Shown here one piece after another: positions 8,363-19,000 of a stretch of 64,000 bases of DNA. The position numbers and the translations under genes were made by a program. Each line of letters starts with the position of its first letter. Position 1 is the stretch's first letter. A model generated the notes under the pieces. The model ran no database searches. It saw only the letters and a program-made list of their open reading frames with translations, and was not told where the DNA came from. This stretch comes from Desulforamulus aeronauticus DSM 10349. Its GTDB lineage: Bacteria; Bacillota; Desulfotomaculia; Desulfotomaculales; Desulfotomaculaceae. The DNA is taken from assembly GCF_900142375.1 (NCBI RefSeq), contig NZ_FRAR01000005.1:63552-127551 (forward strand). The letters run 5' to 3'.

Positions 8363-8788
8363 TTGCAGAATGCTTTGGCACAAAACATCAAGTTTTCCAT
8401 TCGAGTCATGATTGAGAATAATCTGGGACAAGTATTGCTGGGGTTAAAGCGGAAGGGCTACCATGCTAACCATTGGATTTTCCCTGGTGGTCAATTGGAT
8501 TATGGAGAGTCTGTGTCCCAGTGTGGGTGCCGGGAAGTGTGGGAAGAAACTGCTTTAAAAGTTGAGGTTGTGGGACTCCTTGGTATAGTTGCAGAAACCA
8601 CCGCAAACAAGCATGTGGTGTTTATTAATTTGCTGGCCAGGGGCGAGGGAAACCCGGTACTCACAGAACCTCATGAAATGATTGAATGGAAATGGGTAGA
8701 TATTAACCAACTTCCCGCCAATATCACTGTTTCGGTACAGAGTGCCATCGACAAATATCAAAGCGGACAACCAGTTATTTCTGTTTAA
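8363..8788 (+). CDS. Nudix hydrolase
   Basis: The 141 residues carry a full Nudix box: G-x5-E-x7-REVWEETA within residues about 39-62, starting GGQLDYGES. Nudix enzymes hydrolyse nucleoside diphosphates linked to another group; the substrate cannot be read from the sequence. The start is a TTG at 8363 behind AGGAGGGGG. It is a single-gene unit between terminators. Confidence 0.9.
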   Translation: MQNALAQNIKFSIRVMIENNLGQVLLGLKRKGYHANHWIFPGGQLDYGESVSQCGCREVWEETALKVEVVGLLGIVAETTANKHVVFINLLARGEGNPVLTEPHEMIEWKWVDINQLPANITVSVQSAIDKYQSGQPVISV

Positions 8789-8798
8789 TGAAAATAAA

Positions 8799-8829
8799 CA
8801 ACGGAGCAGGGCGAGCCTCTGCTCCGTTG
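8799..8829. terminator. Shared terminator between convergent genes
   Basis: The perfect arms CAACGGAGCAG and CTGCTCCGTTG enclose a 9-nt loop between the Nudix gene and the convergent transporter gene. T runs are weak on both sides. Confidence 0.7.
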
Positions 8830-8839
8830 GCCTTTACAA

Positions 8840-10114
8840 CTAACTTAATTGAAAGATGACCAGATAAATGGTACTGATGATGATGGACAGAATCATCAGC
8901 GGAAAAGCGACTTTCATAAAGCCCAGGAAGCTGATGGGAGTACTCCGTTTTTCGGCCATTCCCGCTACAATTACGTTAGCAGCAGCGCCCACCAGGGTTC
9001 CGTTACCACCCAGACAGGCACCCAGAGCCAGAGACCACCAGATGGGGTCTAGATTGGTAATACCCCCCATTTGGCCCATTTGCTGAATTAATGGAATCAT
9101 GGTGGCTACGAAGGGGATGTTGTCCACAAAGGAGGAGGCCAGGGCAGAGAGCCAAAGAATTAGCAAGCCTGTAGACATAATTTCCCCACCAGTAAAGTGC
9201 AAGGCCGATTCAGCAACCCAGTGAATAACACCGGATTCTTCTAAACCACCCACGACAATAAACAGACCGATAAAGAAGAAAATAGTGGGCCATTCCACGG
9301 TTTCCAAGACGTGCTCCGGTTCTTCCCGGGTCATTAAAAGCAATAACACTGCACCGGCAATGGCTATGGTGGCCGTGGGCAGATGAATGACGCTGTGCAG
9401 GGCAAAACCTAAAATGGTTAGACCCAGAGCCAGGAAAGATTTTTTCAACAAGGCAGGATCTTTAATTTCATCATTGGGATTCATGGAGGCAATTGCTTCC
9501 ATTAGCTTGGGATCTGCTTTTAAATCCTTGCGGTAGAGGAAGCGCAAAATCGGTATGGTTACTAAGAAGACCACAATTGCCACCGGGGCTAAATTATAAA
9601 TAAATTCCATAAAGGATAGCCCAGCAGGGCCACTGATCATAATGTTCGGTGGGTCACCGATCAGAGTCGAGGTGCCACCGATGTTACTGGCCATAATCTC
9701 CGTGACTAAGAAGGGCATCACAGGAATTTGCAATTGACGGCAAATGGCGAAAGTAACGGGGACAACCAATAAGACAGTTGTTACATTGTCTAAGAGGGCC
9801 GAAAGTACGGCAGTAATCACTGCCAGCAGCACCAGTAGCTTCATGGGGTCACCCTTAGAGGCTACTGCGGACTTGACAGCCAGGTACTCAAATACGCCGG
9901 TCCGCCGGGTAATGTTAACCATAATCATCATACCCACTAACAGCCCAATGGTGTTCCAGTCGATATAATGAATAGCCTTCTCCTGGGTAACAATACCACT
10001 GAAAAGAACAATTACCGCACCTGCTAAAGCTACCACGGTACGAGGGAGCTTTTCAGATACAATAAAGGCATAGGTAATGACAAAAATTATTAAAGACAAA
10101 GTAAAGTTATCCAT
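8840..10114 (-). CDS. ArsB/NhaD-family ion transporter
   Basis: This 424-residue polytopic membrane protein has about eleven or twelve helices and belongs to the ion transporter superfamily that includes ArsB arsenite and NhaD Na+/H+ carriers. Landmarks are SALLDNVTTVLLVVPVTF in the first half and SSFVDNIPFVATMIPL in the second, the inverted-repeat signature with an Asp-Asn pair in each half. No ars operon genes lie beside it, so arsenite transport is not supported; Na+/H+ exchange or anion transport is equally possible. AAGGAG precedes ATG 10114. A structured leader (10230-10335) precedes the gene. Confidence 0.85.
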   Translation of the reverse strand: MDNFTLSLIIFVITYAFIVSEKLPRTVVALAGAVIVLFSGIVTQEKAIHYIDWNTIGLLVGMMIMVNITRRTGVFEYLAVKSAVASKGDPMKLLVLLAVITAVLSALLDNVTTVLLVVPVTFAICRQLQIPVMPFLVTEIMASNIGGTSTLIGDPPNIMISGPAGLSFMEFIYNLAPVAIVVFLVTIPILRFLYRKDLKADPKLMEAIASMNPNDEIKDPALLKKSFLALGLTILGFALHSVIHLPTATIAIAGAVLLLLMTREEPEHVLETVEWPTIFFFIGLFIVVGGLEESGVIHWVAESALHFTGGEIMSTGLLILWLSALASSFVDNIPFVATMIPLIQQMGQMGGITNLDPIWWSLALGACLGGNGTLVGAAANVIVAGMAEKRSTPISFLGFMKVAFPLMILSIIISTIYLVIFQLS

Positions 10115-10229
10115 ATTCCATCTCCTTCTGTAAATAAGGTTGCCAAAATTAAAAAAAAATATTGTGATTTATTGGTGCAAAATAGAATTCACTTACTCAC
10201 CTCCAGGTACAGGGTAAAAATGGAAAAAC

Positions 10230-10313
10230 AAAAAAGGAGGGCAGCTTTTAAAAAAGCTACCCCCCCCGTTAGCTCAAATCCTTGTACTAATACATACAAA
10301 GCTTTTAGTACAA
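10230..10313 (-). promoter_or_regulatory. Attenuator-like leader RNA of the ArsB/NhaD gene
   Basis: On the minus strand the 5' leader first forms an 8-bp stem (TTGTACTA with TAGTACAA, 10282-10313). Then comes a GC-rich terminator whose 5' arm includes GGGTAGCTTTT and 3' arm AAAAGCTGCCC (about 10236-10267), followed by TTTTTT. Upstream AGCTA can pair with TAGCT of the terminator's 5' arm, giving a possible antiterminator. The terminator lies about 120 bases before the start codon, so it should control read-through. I do not recognise a known riboswitch class. Confidence 0.6.
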
Positions 10314-10342
10314 CACGTAGGAGTCAATTTGTAATTTAACTA

Positions 10343-10372
10343 ATTATAGTATGGTGACAACTCCAGTGTCAA
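10343..10372 (-). promoter_or_regulatory. Sigma-A promoter of the ArsB/NhaD transcript
   Basis: The minus strand has TTGACA (10367-10372), an 18-base spacer and TATAAT (10343-10348), both perfect consensus hexamers. The start would fall near 10336, giving a leader of about 220 nt. Confidence 0.8.
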
Positions 10373-10399
10373 CCAAAAGTAGTTGGGAATGGTACAATC

Positions 10400-10428
10400 T
10401 TGACAAGAAGAAGTCCCCTAACTATAGT
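10400..10428 (+). promoter_or_regulatory. Sigma-A promoter of htpG
   Basis: TTGACA (10400-10405), a 17-base spacer and TATAGT (10423-10428) lie about 40 bp before htpG. No CIRCE operator is visible nearby. Confidence 0.8.
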
Positions 10429-10468
10429 ATTATATGGAAACATTTCACTATCAGTAGGAGGTAATTAA

Positions 10469-12316
10469 ATGGCAGAACAAACTAAAATGGAACAATTGGA
10501 ATTTCAGGCTGAGGTAAAACAATTACTCGATATTGTCATTCACTCCCTTTATACTGACAGGGAAATATTCCTGCGGGAATTGATTTCCAATGCCTCAGAT
10601 GCCCTGGAAAAGTTGCGCTATCAAAAGTTGACCCAAAAAGAAATTTTAGGTGGCGACCTACCACTGGAGATCTCTATTCAAGTGGATGAAAAAGAACACA
10701 CCCTTTCCATTACGGATACTGGCATCGGTATGACCAGAGAAGAATTGGTGGAAAACTTGGGTACCATTGCCCATTCCGGTTCTAAGGCATTTCTCAAGTA
10801 TTTAGCGGAAACGGACAAAAAAGATGTTAATGTTATCGGACAATTTGGGGTTGGTTTTTACTCCGCCTTCATGGTGGCTGACGGGGTGACCGTAGAAACC
10901 CGGTCTTTCCAGCCAGATACCACAGGGAGTTTGTGGTCTTCGGAAGGTACGGGCAATTATAGCATCGGAGAGGCCGAGGGGCTCACACGAGGCACCAAAA
11001 TTACACTGGCTTTAAAGGAAGACGCCCAGGAATTTGCTAAGCCCGAGGTTATTAAACGGATCATTAAACAGTATTCGGGTTTTGTGCCTTTCCCCATTCT
11101 GGTAAATGGTGAAAAGGTAAATACCGTCCAGGCCATTTGGACCAAGCATAAGAATGAAGTTTCCGAAGAAGAATACAACGATTTTTATAAATATGTAGCC
11201 AATGCCTATGACGAACCCCTGTTACGTCTGCATTTTTCAGTGGATGCTCCGATTAACGTCAATGCGCTGTTATTTGTGCCTAAGGATAACATGGAGCGGT
11301 TTGGTTTTGGCAGGCTGGAACCCGGGGTCAATCTGTATTGCAAGAAAGTGCTAATTCAGCAGCAGGACAAGGATATTTTGCCGGAGTGGCTGCGTTTTGT
11401 CCGGGGGGCGGTGGATAGCGAAGAGCTACCTTTGAATATTTCCCGGGAGACCATGCAGGATAGTGCACTTATTGCCAAGTTGCGTAAGGTCATTACGGGT
11501 AGATTCCTTAAATTTTTGCAGGAACAAGCTAAATCTGATGCGGAGAAGTATAAAGAATTTTGGACTAATTTCGGTATGTTCATTAAAGAAGGTGCCGCCG
11601 TTGATTTCACCCATCGGAAAGAATTGGTCAAGCTGCTTCGCTTCTCTTCCTCTCAGGTGGAGGAGGGGCAACTGGTTTCCTTAAAGGATTATTTGGAGCG
11701 GATGCAAGAAGAGCAAAAGGAGATTTACTTTATCAACGGACCTACCAAAGAGGCCATCGAAGTAAGCCCCTATTTGGAAGCCTTCCGGGGTCAGAAGATA
11801 GAGGTGCTGTACACTCACGAAGCGGTGGACGATTATATTCTGAGCCAAGTGGGTGAGTTCGAGGGGAAAAAGATCGTTTCCATCGATCAAGCCAATCTGG
11901 AAGTTCCTGAGCACCAACACCGGGAGGGAGAGGCCCTGGCCGGCGAGCAGTTAGAGAACTTACTGAAGTGGCTCAAGGAAGTGCTGGGAGACAAGGTATC
12001 GGAAGTGAAGGAATCCAAACGGTTGTCTGATAGCCCCGTGCTTGTGCTCAATCCCGATGAGATGACTGGCAGTCTGCAGCGGATGATGCAGGTCATGAAT
12101 AAGGATTTACAGTCCATTGGGCCTAAGATACTGGAGATTAATCCCTATCACCCTATTATTAGACAGCTTAGTGTTTTAAGCCAGCAGGATGATCCCTTCG
12201 CCAAAGTGGCTGTGGAACAACTCTTTGATAATGCATTAATTGCTGCCGGTTTAATTGTGGATCCCAGGAACATTGTGCAGCGGATGAATCAGATTTTAGA
12301 AAAGGCTATTCAATAA
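10469..12316 (+). CDS. htpG: Molecular chaperone HtpG (bacterial Hsp90)
   Basis: The 615 residues match the family length. An N-terminal GHKL ATPase domain is followed by middle and C-terminal domains. The ATP-site motifs are present: REIFLRELISNASDALEK (about 31-48), ITDTGIGMTREEL with the GxG turn, and GQFGVGFYSAFMVAD. The Glu in LRELISNASD is the catalytic base. It acts as a dimeric ATP-driven cytoplasmic chaperone. It is monocistronic, with its own promoter and terminator. Confidence 0.97.
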   Translation: MAEQTKMEQLEFQAEVKQLLDIVIHSLYTDREIFLRELISNASDALEKLRYQKLTQKEILGGDLPLEISIQVDEKEHTLSITDTGIGMTREELVENLGTIAHSGSKAFLKYLAETDKKDVNVIGQFGVGFYSAFMVADGVTVETRSFQPDTTGSLWSSEGTGNYSIGEAEGLTRGTKITLALKEDAQEFAKPEVIKRIIKQYSGFVPFPILVNGEKVNTVQAIWTKHKNEVSEEEYNDFYKYVANAYDEPLLRLHFSVDAPINVNALLFVPKDNMERFGFGRLEPGVNLYCKKVLIQQQDKDILPEWLRFVRGAVDSEELPLNISRETMQDSALIAKLRKVITGRFLKFLQEQAKSDAEKYKEFWTNFGMFIKEGAAVDFTHRKELVKLLRFSSSQVEEGQLVSLKDYLERMQEEQKEIYFINGPTKEAIEVSPYLEAFRGQKIEVLYTHEAVDDYILSQVGEFEGKKIVSIDQANLEVPEHQHREGEALAGEQLENLLKWLKEVLGDKVSEVKESKRLSDSPVLVLNPDEMTGSLQRMMQVMNKDLQSIGPKILEINPYHPIIRQLSVLSQQDDPFAKVAVEQLFDNALIAAGLIVDPRNIVQRMNQILEKAIQ

Positions 12317-12321
12317 ATGTT

Positions 12322-12366
12322 ACAGGGAGTGTCACCAAACTATGTAGTGGTGCACTCCCTGTTTTG
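12322..12366 (+). terminator. Intrinsic terminator of htpG
   Basis: ACAGGGAGTG...CACCA pairs with TGGTG...CACTCCCTGT and is followed by TTTT. It also lies between convergent genes and may serve both. Confidence 0.85.
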
Positions 12367-12398
12367 GTAAACACAAGTAATTATTCAGTTAGGTCCTC

Positions 12399-15300
12399 TT
12401 ACCTTTTAGGCCTAGTACTGATTGCCTCCGTTAATCTTTTGTCAACTTTGATAGCAAGCTCTTGCTCGAAACGTTTTTTAAAGCTGTAATAAAGTTTGAC
12501 GGCTTTGCTTCTCCTCCCCTGCAACAGATATAGTGTAAGTAGTTCCAGACATAGGTTTTCGTTATATGGTTCTGTTGCTAAGGCATGTTTGAGAATTTCT
12601 TCAGCCCGCCGTAATTCTTCACGCTTTATATAAATTGAGCTTAGTTTTTGACATGCTTCTAGAAAGATGGATTTATATCTTTCCCTCTCATGGAATACCA
12701 GGTCTCCGTAATCACTTCCCTCCAGCAAGTCCCCTTGATAAACAGAGATCATTCTTTCCAAAACATCCACCTGTTTTTGTTCTGTTTGGGAAGTATCGGA
12801 CAATTGGCTATAAAGGTCTAAAAATTCATGTATATCCAGTTCCAATGTATCGTTCTTTTTTATTTGCAGCCCTTCCATAGTTTCGTAGAGAAAGGCATGG
12901 TGTCCCGTAACGGTCGCGTTATATTTAGCAAGTGTTTTTCTAAGATAATACAGTGCCGTCCGCTGTGAAGCAATTGCCGATCTGCTGTCCGAGCCGGGCC
13001 AAAAAATCTCCGCCAAAATTTCTTTTGCTATGGTTTTGCCGCTGTTGAGTAAAAGATATTCGAGTAAGCCCTTGACCTTTTTGGTTTTCCATTCAGTGTT
13101 GGCAATTTTTATGCCATTTACTGAAATCTCAGGCTGGCCAAACAGAGATGCCTTAACAAAATAAAGCTGTTCTTCGGATCTATCTTCGTGATGGGTGAAG
13201 ACAAAATCGTTGCTAAAAGCAGTTATTCGGTTTTCATCTAAGGTTTTTACCCTTTCGCTTAAGTATTTTACCGTCTTATGACCATAAAATTTACACAGCA
13301 GTTCTTCAGCATAACCGGCACAAAAGCCGTACCGTATACTTCGGAGCACCATTTCAACGAGAGTGGGGAGATGGATATCCCAGAACATGAAATACCTGTT
13401 GCTGGCCGCTAAATCCATGGCTTGCCTCAGATAGCGGTGTCCCTGTTCCATATCGTCGCTGGCATAATACAGTCGGGCTAGGTGGAAGCAGGAGCCACAG
13501 AGCACCTGATACCCCTTTTTTGCCTTGGCTTCTTCTATCGAAGAAAGCAGGTAACGTTCTGCTCGGTGAAAATCACCGGACTCCCGGGCAATAGCTCCCA
13601 GTACGGACAGTGAAACTTCATAGACCATCATACCAGGGCGTGCCTTTTGGATTAACGTTACATCCTTATAAGCTTCGACGAGGCTCTCCGGCGCGGCATG
13701 GTTGGGTTGTAGTGTCCAAAGACGCAAGAGCAATCGGCATGCTGCGGCCATGGCCTTATTGTTTATTTGCTGGAAGTGGAAACCAGCACGATCGAGCATT
13801 TCAACGGAGGCTGCCGTATCAAAGGAAAGATATCGTTCATAGGCAGCCAGACGCATCCCGTGGGCCGACAAATATTCATAATCGTATTTCTTACCGATAG
13901 CGAGGATTTCAGCCATGTATGATGGCAAAGGTTCCCTTTCGTTTTTTAGAGTCAATACGATGGAAAGAAACAGCAGGATAAACCCCCGGGCGGGCTCGAT
14001 ATTTTTAAATTTATCCAGTAATAACGCTGTTTCCATGCAGTGTTCTGCCTGATTGAGCTTGCCCAGGCAGTAATAATTGATACAGGAAAGGATTAAATAA
14101 AGCCATTTACTGTCTTCGGGAAGTAGAGCATACAGAATGCTTTCGCTTTGCGTTTCCGCCAGGGAAAACCGTTCTTCCCCGATGGAGCGCACCATGTCAA
14201 GTATGAGCAATGTGTTTCTAAGCTCTGCTGAAATATTTTGTGGCTGTTGGGGAAGGCCCGCCGTCATTTCGACTAATCCGTTCATGTCGTTACTGCACAT
14301 TAAAATATAAATAAGGACAGTGGCTGCATCATAATAAGTTGCCAGGTTGTTATCCAGCAGTGATAGATGCAGAACCTTTTTCAGGGTGTCTACCATTTCT
14401 GGTTGCTTGCTGTTTGGCATTAGCTGCGCTTTAAACAGTAATAGCACTGGATTGTCCCTGATCATATCCTCCGGCAGCAAATCCAGCCACAGCTTCAATT
14501 GCCCGGTCTCTCCGATAATGAACTTATTAAAGCCTGCTTCTGTCACCATATCCACCGCAGAAGCAGCATTGCCGCATTTCGTTAGATGTTCCGCAGCGCG
14601 GCCATAGGTTACGTGGTCCATGTAATATCCGGCGGCTTTTAGGTGAAGTTCGGCAATCTGTTCGTGAGGATAGCGGTCTTTTAGAATATATAACAGAACT
14701 TCCCGAAATAAAGAATGGAAACGGTAGACAACCGGATCTCCAGGAATCCTCTGGATGAACATACCGAACTCCAGGCACTGCTCCATCAATAATTTTAGAT
14801 TATTAATTTCAAGTATTTCCGCTGCCTCAGCCTCGGAAAAGTCCTGAAGCAGTGCCAGTTTGGCCAGGGCCTCCTGCTGATCATCTGCAACGGATTTGAG
14901 GACTTCCAGGGACATATACCGGAATACGGCATCATCATGGCCTAGTTTACCCGGTTCGATTGATGGGGTATCAGGGCCTTTTCTTTTGACGGCCTGGTAT
15001 AAGATGATGATACCGGCTACCCAACCTTCGGTGTTTTTAGCAATGAGTTGCGTTAATTGCTTATCTGTAGCAGTTTGGCCCATACTGAGCAATAAATCCT
15101 CTATTTCAGCATGGCTGAAAGCAAGGTCTTCGGCACCTATTTTTAAAACCTTTTTTTCAAGTTTTTGTTTTTCAGTTAAAACACTATGGTTGGTCCTGTT
15201 TAAGAGAAAAATTGTACAGGATGGCGGTAAGTTATCAAGCATATATCTTGTCATATCGCGGATATCCTGGACCTCTGCCACGTTTTGAAAATCATCCAGT

Positions 15301-15722
15301 ACAATATATGTCCTGGTATCACCAGCTCGGCTGTGCTGCGCCCACATTTCCCGGCAGATCAGGGAAATGATGTGGTGCGGCTGTAATTGTCTGGCTGCTT
15401 GGTCTTCAAGGACTTTTCTGGTTTCTGCAAACGCAGCGGCTTCCGGTGGGAATAATGCTTCTGCAACGTGAGTAATGAACACCGCCAGGTTTTTGTCCTC
15501 CGGGTCCAGGCGGTACCAGCATACCCTGGAAGCTATAGCTGCCTGACAGTTTAAATAGGAAACTGCAAGAGTTGTTTTACCGTATCCGGCAGGAGCGCAT
15601 AGGGTAATGGCCCTGCAAGAATCCATTTTTTCATGAAGTCTCTTCAGTCGGTCTGTCAGCAAAAAGGTTCCGGACAGTTCCGGCATAATTAGCTTGCTTT
15701 TTAAAACCACTATGTTGTTCAT
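12399..15722 (-). CDS. Large MalT/SARP-type transcriptional activator with BTAD
   Basis: This 1107-residue regulator starts with a STAND-type ATPase domain (Walker A APAGYGKT at 43-50, Walker B YIVLDDFQ near 140). A long helical, TPR-like middle follows (about 370-830). The C-terminus holds a winged helix (about 855-955) with TKKVKGLLEYLLLNSGKTIAK, then a bacterial transcriptional activation domain, as in SARP/AfsR proteins. This is the reverse of MalT, whose DNA-binding part is a LuxR helix. It is divergent from the surface protein at 16034, 311 bp away, and is a likely regulator of it. The signal it senses is unknown. Confidence 0.85.
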   Translation of the reverse strand: MNNIVVLKSKLIMPELSGTFLLTDRLKRLHEKMDSCRAITLCAPAGYGKTTLAVSYLNCQAAIASRVCWYRLDPEDKNLAVFITHVAEALFPPEAAAFAETRKVLEDQAARQLQPHHIISLICREMWAQHSRAGDTRTYIVLDDFQNVAEVQDIRDMTRYMLDNLPPSCTIFLLNRTNHSVLTEKQKLEKKVLKIGAEDLAFSHAEIEDLLLSMGQTATDKQLTQLIAKNTEGWVAGIIILYQAVKRKGPDTPSIEPGKLGHDDAVFRYMSLEVLKSVADDQQEALAKLALLQDFSEAEAAEILEINNLKLLMEQCLEFGMFIQRIPGDPVVYRFHSLFREVLLYILKDRYPHEQIAELHLKAAGYYMDHVTYGRAAEHLTKCGNAASAVDMVTEAGFNKFIIGETGQLKLWLDLLPEDMIRDNPVLLLFKAQLMPNSKQPEMVDTLKKVLHLSLLDNNLATYYDAATVLIYILMCSNDMNGLVEMTAGLPQQPQNISAELRNTLLILDMVRSIGEERFSLAETQSESILYALLPEDSKWLYLILSCINYYCLGKLNQAEHCMETALLLDKFKNIEPARGFILLFLSIVLTLKNEREPLPSYMAEILAIGKKYDYEYLSAHGMRLAAYERYLSFDTAASVEMLDRAGFHFQQINNKAMAAACRLLLRLWTLQPNHAAPESLVEAYKDVTLIQKARPGMMVYEVSLSVLGAIARESGDFHRAERYLLSSIEEAKAKKGYQVLCGSCFHLARLYYASDDMEQGHRYLRQAMDLAASNRYFMFWDIHLPTLVEMVLRSIRYGFCAGYAEELLCKFYGHKTVKYLSERVKTLDENRITAFSNDFVFTHHEDRSEEQLYFVKASLFGQPEISVNGIKIANTEWKTKKVKGLLEYLLLNSGKTIAKEILAEIFWPGSDSRSAIASQRTALYYLRKTLAKYNATVTGHHAFLYETMEGLQIKKNDTLELDIHEFLDLYSQLSDTSQTEQKQVDVLERMISVYQGDLLEGSDYGDLVFHERERYKSIFLEACQKLSSIYIKREELRRAEEILKHALATEPYNENLCLELLTLYLLQGRRSKAVKLYYSFKKRFEQELAIKVDKRLTEAISTRPKR

Positions 15723-16033
15723 CCCACCATCGACTCCTTAGGTCCAGAGTACAAGATAATTTCAACAACATGATAAAATATTAAAAATATTTTTACTTAT
15801 CTTACCATAAGAAAATCCCGTGTAAAACGAATTTTTTTGTTGATTTTTCAAGGGCTCCGGCATATGTGGGGCCCTGTTTCTATTTTATATTTTTTTGATG
15901 GCTGTACCGTAAAATTGAAAGATAAAAGCAAAATTAGATTTTATATCCTTAGCTTAAAAGGGGGAATAAAGGATGTTTTTATGAGAGGCCGGCCAATTTG
16001 TCGAGGAAAATGGGAAAGGAGTGAATCGGTAAA
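15723..16033. promoter_or_regulatory. Divergent control region, regulator / surface protein
   Basis: This 311-bp A+T-rich gap contains a small hairpin (GGGCTCC...GGGGCCC, about 15851-15873). A weak -35/-10 pair, TTGAAA at 15915-15920 and T-rich sequence near 15938-15943, lies on the plus strand. AAGGAG lies about 12 bases before ATG 16034. I see no clear tandem operator for the SARP-like regulator and no convincing small gene. Confidence 0.4.
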
Positions 16034-19000
16034 ATGGCTTTTCAAAGAAAATCCAAAGCTATATCCATTTTGCTTACGATAACCATGCTGCTAATGTTGT
16101 GGCCGGGAGCTGTTTACGCGGCACCGACAATTACCAATGCTAAGATGGATAATTTGCTGGGGCCCAATTATATACGGGCGTTGGTTAATTTTAGTGAAGG
16201 AATCTATGGTGATGCGGATAAAAGCAGTGCTGTAAGCAAAGATGATTTCGACCTCACTGTAAACAGTAATGGGGGGGCAGTGACTAATGCTGTAATTAAC
16301 GCTATTAATAATAGTAGTAATGGAGTTCCGGCACCGGGAAACAAGAATTTCTTGTTCTTTATAGGCCTGACCGGAGGGCCCCCCAGCGGTACAGAGACTA
16401 TTGCCATCAGTCCTGCTGTGGCCGATGCCGTGTATGGGACAGATGAATTTATGGCAATAGGTGAAGCAGCTGTATTTACTTTATTGGATAAACGGGTGGA
16501 ATTTGCCGCCGGTTATCCCCAAGCCGGCAGCGACCAAGTACCTGGCAGCAAACAAGTGCAACTGGCAGTCAAGCCTCTAAATGAAACTGTGACCGCCTAT
16601 TATGTGGTGGTGGCGAATGGTGCCGCCCAGCCCAGCGCTGCACAGATTATGGCCGAAAAAGACAGTACAGGTCAACCGGCCATTGCTGCCGGCAGCCAGG
16701 CGGACATCACGAGCGATCATAACTTTACCGCCACCTTGCCGGCGGATGCCACGGATTACGACGCCTGGCTAGTCATCAAGGATGCAGCCAATAACGTCAC
16801 CGATCCGGTTAGGATCGATGTAAGGACCCCGGATGCGTCCTCCCTAGCGGTAATCGGCATAGCTATGAAGACCCAGCCAACCAAATTGGCTTACACCGCC
16901 GGGGAAACTCTGGATCTGAGCGGTCTGGTGGCAACCCTCACCTATCATGGTGGCTCCAGCGAAGATGTAGCCTTCGACAATTTTGCAGCTAAGGGCATAA
17001 CCACCGCCCCGGCCCACGGTGTCACACTGGCAACAGCGACTCACCACGACCAGCCGGTGGTAGTGAAGTATGATACTTATGCCGTCTACACCAATAATTT
17101 AACGGTAACAGAGGCACCGGGCGGCAGTGTCTGCCAAATCGGCAGCACCGACTACGCTACCCTTGACCGGGCGCTGACAGAGGTAACGACCGGACAGACC
17201 ATCAAACTACTGCAAACCATTACTCACACCTCTCCGGTCGTGATCGACGGGAAGAAAATCACCTTCAACATCAGCAGTGGTCAGCACTTGACGATTGATA
17301 GCAGTACTGTGGTCGATTCCACCGCGCTGACGGTACAAAACAGCGGTAGCGTGAACTACACAGGCGGTGGCAACCTCAATATCGTTGGCGATAGCTGTGG
17401 CGTACACGCCAAGGCTGCAAGCGGCGTCAGTGTTACCAACGTTACAGCGACCGGCGAAAGTGCTGTGGGCGTGCTGGCTGTCGGCGGCACCGGTGGTGGC
17501 AGTACGATTATCGTAGATTCTGATGTCCATTGCACCAGCGCCGCAAGCCACGGGGCGGTCGCCTACGATGGGAGCAAGATAACCATCGGCGGTCAGGTAG
17601 AATGCCTGGGCGGAAACAACACGGGGGTATTCTCCGCCTACACCAACAGCCTTGTGCAAGTGGGCGGTGGCGTGACGGTAGCCGATACAGATAGTACGGG
17701 TGTTAACGCAAACAACGGCGGCGAGGTACAGATAACCGGCGATATCCTGGCAGGTAAAAAGGGCATAACGGTTTACGGAATGCCGCAATCCGGCAAGGTG
17801 ACTGTTTATGGCAATGTCACGGCAAGCGGCCCGGAAGCCGAAGGAATCAGCGCGGGAGGTGGCGGCACTGTCACAGTAAGCGGCAATGTGACCGTTTATG
17901 ATGTCGACAGCCTTGGCGTATACTCCAATGGCAGCACGGTTAACATCGGCGGTAATGTAGATGGTGATAATGGAGCCAGAGCCGTAAACAGCGGCATAGT
18001 GACGATCGAGGGAACGTTGACGACGACGACGATCTATATCAAGGTCGGAGATAGTGTGAAGGGCATTGGCGATTACGCGCAAACCACAACTAAGGAAGGA
18101 TACCTCACCTATACCGATAACATCGGCAATAATGTCTGGGTTAAGGGTCGGCATGTAACGGGCATAGCTGTGAAGACTCAGCCAAGCAAATTATCCTACT
18201 CAGCAGGGGAAACTCTTGACCTGAGCGGTTTGGTGGTAATCCTCAGCTATAACGACAGCTCTACCTTGGATGTGGATTACTCAGATTTTAGCTACATGAA
18301 TATCACAGCCAATCCTGCAGACGGAACAACCCTGGTGGCAGCGACCCACCACAACCAGCCGATAGCAGTAAGCTGCAACGGACAGACCGTGAACACGAAC
18401 AATTTGACGGTATTGGCAGCCGCCCAGCAGGTAACTGGCATAGCTATTAAGACCCAGCCATCTGATTTAACTTACACCGCCGGGGAAACCCTGGATCTGA
18501 GTGGTTTGGTGGTAACCCTCACCCATAACGACAGTTCCACTCTGGATGTGGATTACTCAGACTTTAGCTACATGAATATCACCGCCAATCCTGCCAACGG
18601 AACGGTCCTGGTGGCAGCGACCCACCACAACCAGCCGATAGCGGTAAGCTGCAACGGACAGACCACGAACACGAACAATTTGACGGTAACGGCAGCTGCC
18701 CAGCAGGTAACGGGCATAGTTGTGAAGACTCAGCCAAGCAAATTATCCTACTCAGCAGGGGAAACTCTTGACCTGAGCGGTTTGGTGGTAACCCTCACCT
18801 ATAACGACAGTTCCACCCGGGAAGTGGATTATTCAGATTTTAGCTACATGAATATCACAGCCAATCCTGCTAATGGAACGGTCCTGTCGGCGGTAACTCA
18901 CCACAACCAGCCGATAGCGGTAAGCTGCAACGGACAGACCACGAACACGAACAATTTGACGGTAACGTCATCTTCGTCCACCGGTGGAGGTGGCGGAGGG

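Noticed and set aside
15837-16082. An 81-codon frame upstream of the surface-protein gene
   Set aside because: It overlaps the real start in another frame and shows no ribosome binding site or family likeness.
17207-18154. A 315-codon open frame on the minus strand inside the surface-protein gene
   Set aside because: It mirrors the short repeats of the coding strand, has no ribosome binding site and resembles no protein; the plus-strand gene explains the region.
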